From Trichobilharzia szidati (Eukaryota; Platyhelminthes; Trematoda; Strigeidida; Schistosomatidae), in NCBI GenBank assembly GCA_944472155.2, contig OX235272.1, positions 15,980,354 to 16,044,353 of the forward strand: a stretch of 64,000 nt of DNA, in the 5' to 3' direction. A program made the translations under genes and the position numbers. This document shows positions 56,500 through 64,000 of this stretch, in pieces. The notes beneath the pieces are model-generated. The model saw only the letters and a program-made list of their open reading frames with translations, ran no database searches and was not told where the DNA came from. The first letter of the stretch is position 1. Each line of letters begins with the position of its first letter.

Positions 56500-56800
56500 G
56501 AGGTCAGTCGCGAGCCTGAACAGCTCAGTGGTAACGTCTCTGACTGCAGCACTCACTGGGTGACGCGGGTTCGAATCTCAGAAGGGACATCAGTTCCTTC
56601 AAGGTTGCAGATACGCCTTGCTGATGAGTGCCAACTAGCACGAAACCTAGGTCCAAGGCTTCCTGTGGCCGATTGCCTCCAACCATCTAATACCAACAAT
56701 TCACAGTGCACCGTAATGGCGAGCCACCTAGCATGGTGGCCACATTGCAAGCTTGACTGATAGAATTCAGTCTGCAGCGAAGATAGGACTAGACACATTA
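56500..56800 (+). mobile_element. Second hammerhead-SINE family, best copy
   Basis: tRNA-like head with A box (agctcagtggtaacg, 56521) and B box (cgggttcgaatct, 56567), hammerhead at 56608-56665, and a 3' region shared with 48985 and 50690 (catggtggccacattgcaag, gatagaattcagtctgcag). Different head, stem II and tail from the Sm-alpha-like family above, so it is a separate SINE family or old subfamily. Confidence 0.8.
56608..56665 (+). ncRNA. Type I hammerhead ribozyme, intact, distinct family
   Basis: Stem I GCCTTG (56615-56620) with CAAGGC (56654-56659), six perfect pairs; beyond an internal loop (atac and ttc) CAG (56608) pairs CTG (56663). Core CTGATGA. Stem II GTGC with GCAC, loop CAACTA. 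GAAA, tiny stem III ACC-TA-GGT, and the GTC cleavage triplet at 56651-56653. All invariant positions present. Confidence 0.85.
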
Positions 56801-56913
56801 CACTAGTTACTGACTAGTGTGCAATCAAAAATATCAATCTCTAGCCGTACAGTCACATATATTTTGTAAGTTTTCTTAGGAATAAAGGGAATATTTCCAA
56901 AGATGTGTGTATC

Positions 56914-57190
56914 CAAGTATTGGCTTGTAGGGATTTGATTGGTTACAGGATTTTCATCATGAGCTGACATTAGTTAGAGAACCTGGGAGTACTGGACAGT
57001 CGTTTCGTCCTAGTTTGGGACTCTTCATCAGTACGCACTCACCAACATGGTTCGAACCCAGGACCTTCTGGTTACAGGGCGAGCTTGCATACCATTAAGC
57101 CACTGGGACCCGATCCAATGGTCCATGAATTCTAATTTCTGCCAATTCACGGCATAGCGCAACCACTAGCCAATGTCTTCGGCGAGTATT
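56914..57190 (-). mobile_element. Hammerhead SINE with TSD
   Basis: Minus strand unit: head (57125-57190), tRNA-like part (B box gggttcgaaccat), hammerhead remnant (56989-57034) and tail. Flanked by tgtgtgtatc at 56904-56913 and 57191-57200. Confidence 0.85.
56989..57034 (-). ncRNA. Hammerhead, predicted inactive
   Basis: Minus strand: stems I and II perfect, but the core begins ATGAAGA where CTGAAGA is needed; the lost C normally pairs with the core G. Confidence 0.75.
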
Positions 57191-57200
57191 TGTGTGTATC

Positions 57201-57664
57201 ATTAGAACTGTAGATTTCAGATAGAAAATTACATAAATGCAATGTCTCCCTTATTGCATTCTTGTCTATCCAAAATGTTTATTGTTTACTTTTATAAGTT
57301 TATTGAACTGATTGATAACTTAAACTGATTCTTTCAGTAATGTCACTCTTATCGTGTTCTTAGTAATTCAAGAATATGACATATAGTTATCAGAAATGTT
57401 TCATAATTTCAATAACAGAGGTGATAGCTTGAGGATGGATGAATGTTATCATTAAAATATCTAAAACTGGGATTTCGACAAATAAGTTTTCCAAATATTT
57501 CATTGGCAGTCAACAATGAAACTAACGAAAATAGGAATACATTGCAGAACGCTTCATTAATTCTGTGTGTGCTTAAAAGTATTTGTGAAGTGATATTTCA
57601 GAATGACTAACAATAAATGTGAATCTGTCCCCAGATAGTGAAGACGCAGCTAAACTGTTAGGAA
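57201..57664. other. No recognised gene
   Basis: AT-rich; unassigned. Confidence 0.4.
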
Positions 57665-59045
57665 AACTGGAAATTTCATAAAGTTATTTTACTAACAGAC
57701 ATCTGGCTGGCTAATTTCACCGTGGAGGTGTCACTCACTGACATGAGATAGTGAGTAGTCAAAAATCGTTGGGTACCTGTCTTGATTTCTCTTTTAAGTC
57801 TTCGGTATTCACTAGCTATGACCTCTTTGGTCGGTCGGATTTCTATGTAGAACTTTGCACAGATGTGCAGCAGTTCAAGTCGCCACACTCCCTCCATGTA
57901 CCACACAAAGCAAGAGAAGAAAGTAGGAGAAATGCATATTAGAGACAGTAAACAGAGGTGTGAGACAAAGGTATACTAATAACGAAGAACAAAACAGAAC
58001 AGTTTCATTGGAAATCATAAGTCACAAGGAGTGGATGCATCTGCACTAGCCATTGAGAACGATTTTGAGCTAGCCATGTCACCAATTGTTTCCAGCCTTC
58101 ATTGGTTTTTACCGTCCCGAGGACCTCAACCAGTCAGGAAGCCAGTCTACACCTTCCTACATGGCTGGGTGGCTTAGAATAACTGTTGTAGATTTCATTG
58201 ACTGGTGAAACCATGTTTTGGTTTGACCGCCGCTAGCTCTTTTCCAGCCTGACCCTATATCAGCTAAGATTGCCCACTGTCGAAGAAGGCGATGACTAGG
58301 CATAAGTAACACATGTCCCCACCATTTCAGTCGATGTAATTTCACAGCCTCGTCGATTGATTTCCCCTCCTTACCTAGCACTCGACCGCTGCCTAATCTC
58401 AGCATTGCTCACCTTATTATACCACTTCACACGGGAGATGGAACGCAGACACCTGTGATCAAAGACAGCTAATCTGTTCATGTCTTCCGCTCTCAGTGGC
58501 CAGGTCTCACAGCCATAAAGGAGAACGGAGCGGACTGTTGAGCAGTACACACGCCCTTTGGTTGATAGTCGGATATCACGTCTACTCAAGAGACGGCGTA
58601 AAGTGGCATATGCGAAGCTGGCCCTCTGTATTCGTGCTGAGATTTCATGAGAGATCAACCCATTGAGGCTGGCTAATGGTACTTCCCAAATAGGTGAAGT
58701 GGCCAACGTGCTCTACCACTTCACTTCCTATTTCTAATCTAGGGGTCGGTGTAGTCCAATCCTGCAGCATTATCTTACACTTTACAGGGGCAAATGGCAT
58801 GCCAAACATACGAAGATTGTTGCTCAAGGTGTTCAGTAGACTCTGCTCTATTTTGTCAGCGTCCTCGCCTAGAAGGACTATATCGTCCGCATATTCTAAG
58901 TCGACGAGATTATTCCCTGGTAGCAAGTCAATCCTTGAGTCGCTGAAGTGTGTTAGGGTTAAGTCCATTAGTACGTCTATGATGAAGTTGAATAGGAATG
59001 GGGATAATGGGCAGAGAGAGAAAAAAACCAAACACCCAAGGGTTT
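57665..59045 (-). mobile_element. Second LINE family, RT C-terminal half and 3' region
   Basis: Minus strand: CPLSPFLFNFIIDVLMDLTL (RT), DLEYADDIVLLGEDADKIEQ (catalytic ADD), [13 protein letters not shown], then with frameshifts [69 protein letters not shown] and VKLHRLKWWGHVLLM. About 500 bp of 3' region follow, shared with 5340-5760. Truncated 5' at 59045 within the QGCPLSP motif. Confidence 0.85.
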
Positions 59046-59219
59046 AGGGGCGAAACACTCGTTAATCAGACATTAGACTATGATGAATCGTGGAAATTCA
59101 CTTCATTAGTGACGTACTGCAATAATCAAATAGTGTCAGTAATGTTGCATTGTACTCACACCTGACTTTTTCAATCTCAGAATATGGGGTCTGTGTGGAA
59201 TTTGGATCAATTTCAGTTT

Positions 59220-59400
59220 TATTTATTCACGAACTATCATTAGTTAGAGAGATCATTGAAAACCAGAGTGGGCATTAAACACCTGTTTAGTTCTACTCTG
59301 GAACTCTTCACCAGTGCTTATCTACGACCCTATCAGGGATCAAACACAGGGGTTGAAACTCCTTGACCTTTCGGCTACTAAGGCAAGAATTTAATGACCC
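59220..59400 (-). mobile_element. Decayed hammerhead SINE
   Basis: Minus strand; remnants of the B-box area (59330-59360), GTGAAGAGTTCCAGAGTAGA and a tail segment. Core and stem II lost. Confidence 0.6.
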
Positions 59401-60014
59401 GTGAATTTTAAAACTTCCATCACTACGTGATATAGCACTACCGTCACCCAGTGACTTCGATGAAAGTCCACAACATCTTGATATGTTTGACCGCCCTATT
59501 TCTCAGTACAGATTCAGGAAATCCATCTGCTAGCTATCAGTGAGCTGGTGAACGGTATTCAGATTCATATCCAATCTCACTGGTCATTACTTCTCAAAAG
59601 AGCTTATGAAAACCATATCTGAATACAGTCACAAATAAGCAGTGAACTAATATCTAATTGGACTTATAGGGAGCAATCTATTCTTATATCCAACTGTATT
59701 ACTAATCTAAATTGGGTTTGGAAACAGTTAGTGGTTACAGTAGGTACGGATTCACACCCTAAAAACTTCAGAACCTAATTTAGTTGATGTCAGCTCTAAC
59801 ATTTGAACCTCACTTTTCTGCTGACCGGAAATCAAGAATACACAAGACATTGTTTCACGATGATTGGATTGACATTTACTAGATAAAGTGTTATTTCCAT
59901 GAACAGTTATTAATGTGCTCTTGTCACAAAGTTGTTGAAAAAACTGATTGCTTAGATTAAGGCATACCTAGAGAGTGACAACATTGCATTTCAGTCTATC
60001 ATTTGTAAAATAAT
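59401..60014. other. No recognised gene
   Basis: Unassigned. Confidence 0.4.
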
Positions 60015-60034
60015 CGCCAATCACGTGTATGGTC
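60015..60034 (+). mobile_element. SINE head fragment, left of RTE insertion
   Basis: gccaatcacgtgtatggtc corresponds to the tRNA-like word gccgaccatgcacatggtc of SINE-A/B heads; the rest continues at 60667. Confidence 0.6.
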
Positions 60035-60654
60035 TCGGACGAGGATGTCAAATCGAGAATCGAGAAGGCGAGAAACACATTCATCAACCTGAAATCAATC
60101 TGGAAATCTTCCGCTGTCACTCCTCAACATCAACAACAAAATTCGGATTTTCAATACAAACATCAAGTCAGTCACTTCTTCTATACGGGTGGATCAGAAA
60201 CTTAGTGGCAGGTCACAAAGAATATTTCCAACAGCCTGTTGCAGACCTATATCAACGACTAACTGTCTTCGCTGGCTCTATACTGAAGATCAGATGGCCG
60301 CCGGAAAGAACAAGAACCAACAAGAAACAAACTATGGGAACAAACAAAACAAGAACCAATCGCTCAACAATTATGCATGAGAAAGTGCAGATGGATTGGA
60401 CACTCACTGGCTGAGGAGGCCACTCGCTGGGTTTCACCGCGCATCAGGCCAGTGCTCGAGTGGAACCGGAAAGGGAAGCGGCGAGTGGGACGTCAGTGCA
60501 AGTGTGACATGGAGGAGATCGTGTGAAGAGGAGTTGAAACAGTATGGACTAACATGGCTGGAGGTGAAAAGTACAGCAGAAGACAGAAGCGAGTGGAGAC
60601 GTGTAGTTGAAGCCCTATGTTCCACTAGGAACCCAAGGGAACAATAATAACAAT
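60035..60654 (+). mobile_element. RTE-clade LINE (a-type) inserted in a SINE, 12-bp TSD
   Basis: 5'-truncated copy from the DEDVKSRIEKARNTFINLK region to gaagccctatgttccactag and a (TAA)-like tail. Flanked by acgtgtatggtc (60023-60034, 60655-60666). Removing it restores a continuous tRNA-like SINE head. Confidence 0.9.
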
Positions 60655-60666
60655 ACGTGTATGGTC

Positions 60667-60815
60667 CGGGTCTGACTCTCAGTCGACTCACTAATAAACC
60701 TCACATAGCTTGTAGTAAGCCTAGTGAAGAGAGGAGGTTGACAGTGAGGCTTTCAGCTTCAAAGCATAAAGCCTGAAGCTCAGTATTTCACTCAGAACGT
60801 AAAGGAATAAAATAA
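60667..60815 (+). mobile_element. SINE body, right of RTE insertion
   Basis: cgggtctgactctcagtcga is a decayed B box; body words gtgaagagaggaggttgaca and gtgaggctttcagc and the end actcagaacgtaaaggaata follow the SINE-A order. Old copy. Confidence 0.55.
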
Positions 60816-60864
60816 TTTTAGAAATATAATGATTAGTCCATAAGAAGTATGCAGCTCACTATAC

Positions 60865-61390
60865 CTATACGAGGTAACCTTTCCTCCAGTCAGTAGGCAC
60901 CTTTCCCTCCTTCCAAACCTTTTGCAATAATGGAGTCAGCATATCTGCTGTCTTCTCTGGGTCCGCTGTCAGTGCTTCAGGGGGTATTCCATCTAGTCAA
61001 GCTGCTTTTCCAGCTTTCAGAAGCTTGATTGCATTCAAGACTTCAGCTTTCGTTGGAGGATTGGTGTCAACTTGCAGTTGTGTACGTATCGTTGTTGGTA
61101 TTTCTGGACGGGTTGCAGGTGGTCCGCTCGTTGTTTAATCTGTCTTTCTTCCTTGGTAATTGGGTTCCCTTGGCTGTCTTTTATAGGTTTCACTTGTGTT
61201 GACCTCTTCCTGGGATAGAGACTTGGTTATCTGATATATTGTCCTCAGGTCCCTTTTGCCTGCTGCCTTCTCAGCTTCAGTAGCCAGGTCGTCGTAGAAT
61301 TGTCTTTTGTCCTTCCTGGCACTCTTCTTCACTTCTGTGTCCAGTGCTGTGTAAGTTGAGCTCAGCGTCTCTTTCTCTTATCCGTCTTTG
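60865..61390 (-). mobile_element. RTE-clade LINE, connector between nuclease and RT
   Basis: Minus strand reads KKSARKDKRQFYDDLATEAE, KAAGKRDLRTIYQITKSLS, then with frameshifts LKAGKAA, DGIPPEALTADP and VWKEGKVPTDWRK. This joins directly upstream of the part that begins the copy at 39613. Lacks a 3' end. Confidence 0.8.
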
Positions 61391-62446
61391 CATTGAATCA
61401 TTTTCTCTTTCACCATTCTCCTCTAGTCCATTAGCTTACTATACCTTATGTAAGCCTAATTAATAGCCGAACCTAAACGTTTTCTCCTTTTCTGGTTTGT
61501 GTTCATCCTCTCCAAACATTATTCTTTTAGACAGACTAAGTGAAATCAACCGTTCACCGTTAGAAAATGAAAGAAAAGCGATTGAAAAAAAAATTGCGTC
61601 ACTTATGAGATATACCCTCTTCCTTCGGAGGACAAGACAAACGTCACTTCTTGCGTTACATCATACGCAAAAATAACAATGTGAAAATGAAAGAGAAGTA
61701 GAGGAATGAGATGAACTGAATACGACAATAGTATGTATGTAATCTAGAACGTGATCGTCTTTGTGTGTATGTGTGAGGGCGTGAATATAGATACATACAC
61801 ATCCAATGCTTTTAAGCAGGCTAAAGTTGATGAGGAGACGAAGAGGACAAAAGAAAAAGAACGATCTATTATCACCATCTTCATCAGATCATCGACTGTG
61901 AATAAAGCAGAAAAAAAAACTATATACAACAGAATGACACTCGAGATCATTGTTGTATTTCAAAATAGAGAAGATAATAATAACAAATTGAACAGTTTTT
62001 TATTCTTTCTTTCCGCCTTTTACTAAAGTGAGTATTCAACGCAAAACTAGATAAGTAAATGTGTTGAAGGGAGGAGATCGCCTTCTTTCACTGCAGATAC
62101 AAAGGTGAATAAAAAAGGAATAGAATAGGGGGGGGGAGGGCTAAAGACTAGTCTTAATACACTTTATTTATTTTATTTTCTATGTTACTACTTTCTCTAT
62201 ATCAAAGCTGTTAAAATATTCATAAATGTCATACCCAACTTTTTTTTCCATTTAACTGAAAAAAAGTAGATCTGTCATGAAAATCCTATTTTTTTTTTCA
62301 AATTGAAAGCATAGAGAAATTTTCACTTTTGAAAAAATAGAACTCATGAATTTTACACTAGGCATAAATTTAAGAGATTAAAATTAATCATAGACCACAC
62401 CTGTAGAAATTATTGGAGAGTTGAGTAAATGAGGAATTATATTCCT
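61391..62446. other. Unassigned, low complexity
   Basis: Includes a poly-G run at 62129 and several A/T runs. Nothing recognised. Confidence 0.4.
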
Positions 62447-62665
62447 GAAGATCAAATATCCAGAAAGGATTATCAACAAGGAACTCTGGCAGACCACAAA
62501 CAAACCAAGAAACTATAATCCAACTACTATGATGAAGAAAGTGGAGATGGAGTGACGTAAAATGTCATTGAGGTCTTTGGGTGAAAAGCCGAATGAGAAA
62601 TGACGAGTTAGACGTCTGTCCGAGAGTGATGTAGAGGATATAGCTATCAAAGGCCGTGACATGTG
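62447..62665 (+). mobile_element. RTE-clade LINE relic
   Basis: Collinear words: ctgaagatcaaatatccaga, gtggagatggagtgac and gacgagttagacgtctgtcc. Decayed, no 3' tail. Confidence 0.6.
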
Positions 62666-62890
62666 TTCTTTTATATCGATTCATATAAACAATTATAGAC
62701 ACCAGTTTGATTGAGAAAATGTAAAAATTTTAAACAGTTAAAATGTCAGAGAGTTCCTAGAAGCCTGGTACTCAGATTTATAAGAGACATATTACTGTAG
62801 ATCAAACTTACCAGCTAGTAAAGAATAAATCACGCGACAAAAAATCCAAATTCCAAGTCAATATCAACAATCAATGAAGATATACTTCTT

Positions 62891-63133
62891 CTTTTTTTAT
62901 TTCTTTAAGTCCCCAATGGAATATAGGGCTTCAAGCTGGAGACTTGAAGTTTCGGTAGCAGTGGTGTTTACTTTTACGGGATGACCGAATGCCAGCCTCA
63001 TGTCCAACCTTCCGTCTTACACCAGTCTTATCAGTGGCTGAGCGAGGTAAAGGAGTGCGTCTGTGGCCGCCGATTGAATCCCGGCCAACATGCGTGGTTG
63101 GAGAGAATTCTAAAGCTGTGCCACCAAAGCACA
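62891..63133 (-). mobile_element. Diverged SINE-A copy
   Basis: Minus strand: LINE-like tail near 62915-62940 (gaagccctatattccattgg), body ggttggacatgaggctggca, and head ending at 63133 with B box cgggattcaatcg. Confidence 0.75.
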
Positions 63134-63134
63134 A

Positions 63135-64000
63135 TTGTTATTATTCTTTCCTTTAATTCCTAGAGGAACATAGGGCTTCAGCCACACGTCTCCATTGCGT
63201 TCGGCTCTCTGCTAGAGTCTTCACCTGGCTCCAAGTCTGCCCACACGTTTTCATCTCCTCTTCACGTAACCTCCTCCAAGTCACCCACCCTTGCACTGAC
63301 GACCAACACGCCGCTTCCCTTTCATTCCGGGGGCCACTCGAGCGATGGCTTGTCTAGTGATGTCACTTGATGGTTTGTTTCCTCAGAGTATGGCCAGCCA
63401 ACCCATCTCCGTTTCTTCCTGCCTATTCGTTTCACAATCGGTTCTTGCTGAGTTGGTTCGCTCATTGCCAGAGATCCCTCTCTGTTGCTGATCTTTTCTA
63501 GTCGGCCGGCCATCTGATCTTGAGTGGTGTTGAGCGAAGACAATTAGCTGTTGATGAAGGTCTGTAGTTTGTTTGAGGTGCTCTTTATGACGCGCAGTGC
63601 GTCTGTGATCCATATAGTGAGTAGCACTGACTGACTTCACATTGGAGTTGAAAATCAGGATCTTATCTTTGTTTTGATGCTGAGTGCTGTTGCCCTACTC
63701 CACACAGACTTGAGAGTAGTGAAAGTTTGTCTTGCTTTCCCAATCCTCGCTTTGATATCCTCGTCAGTTCCGTCTTCCTGTTGTTGAAACGATGCTTCCC
63801 AGGTCGGTTGGTGAAGGAGTTTGTCTCTTTCAGGTTCCTTCCATTTATGCTGGCTGATCGCTGTCTGTTGTTGTTGTTCTTGTCCAGGAATCTTCATCAC
63901 CTCTGTTTTCTCTATGTTCACCTGAACTCCTTCCTATCTTTGATGCTTCTTCTGCCAACTTGTTGCTTTTCACCTGCATATCTTCCAGTTTGTGGGAAAT
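63135..64000 (-). mobile_element. RTE-clade LINE (b-type), cut by window end
   Basis: Minus strand from the b-type 3' end (63140-63175, gaagccctatgttcctctag) through SLDKPSLEW, KMKSVSATHYMDH-like, GTDEDIKARIGKARQTFTTL and NIEKTEVMKIPGQEQQQQ to the window edge. Frameshifted. Confidence 0.85.

Noticed and set aside
1..64000. CRISPR arrays, operons, insertion sequences or phage genes
   Set aside because: No regular repeat-spacer arrays or bacterial-type genes; the window is eukaryotic.

Overview
The window looks like nuclear DNA of a trematode flatworm, most likely a Schistosoma blood fluke. It is AT-rich and almost wholly built from nested, decayed retroelements of kinds known from schistosomes: RTE-clade (SR2-like) LINEs, CR1-like LINEs, Penelope-like elements with GIY-YIG ends, a BEL/Pao integrase relic, tRNA-derived SINEs, and Sm-alpha-type SINEs that carry a type I hammerhead ribozyme. 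The genus call rests on family recognition from memory; no search was run.

Region by region. 1-13 kb: an RTE endonuclease relic, SINE-A copies, a hammerhead SINE with an intact core (1549-1594), RTE, CR1 and Penelope fragments, and a Penelope element split by an RTE insertion (11095-12246). 13-27 kb: a BEL/Pao integrase block lying inside an RTE copy, SINE-B copies, a perfect 113-bp-arm palindrome holding two opposed hammerheads (21263-21509), one LINE with a nearly open 1.2-kb reverse-transcriptase frame (23508-24770), and a hammerhead SINE with a tail-to-head junction. 27-43 kb: Penelope copies, RTE copies that share a 4-bp insertion at the catalytic FADD motif, and a Penelope fragment bounded by inverted arms and 16-bp direct repeats. 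44-51.5 kb: the only convincing host gene, four minus-strand exons with matching splice phases for a secreted or extracellular protein; its introns are full of repeats. 52-64 kb: composite inverted hammerhead elements, a second SINE family with a textbook hammerhead (56608-56665), a second LINE family, a SINE interrupted by an RTE copy, and more RTE relics.

Functional reading. LINEs supply reverse transcriptase and endonuclease. SINE-A ends in the same stretch as the RTE 3' end, so the RTE machinery probably mobilised it. Hammerhead SINEs have a Pol III-like head followed by a self-cleaving core, and several copies run tail then head as if copied from multimeric RNA. Three loci (29809-30338, 52705-53388, 55821-56270) carry an inverted tail arm at the 5' end, and each is bounded by 10-12-bp target-site duplications. 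This composite foldback hammerhead element is the best candidate for something undescribed in the window. No true tRNA, rRNA, CRISPR or bacterial-type operon is present.
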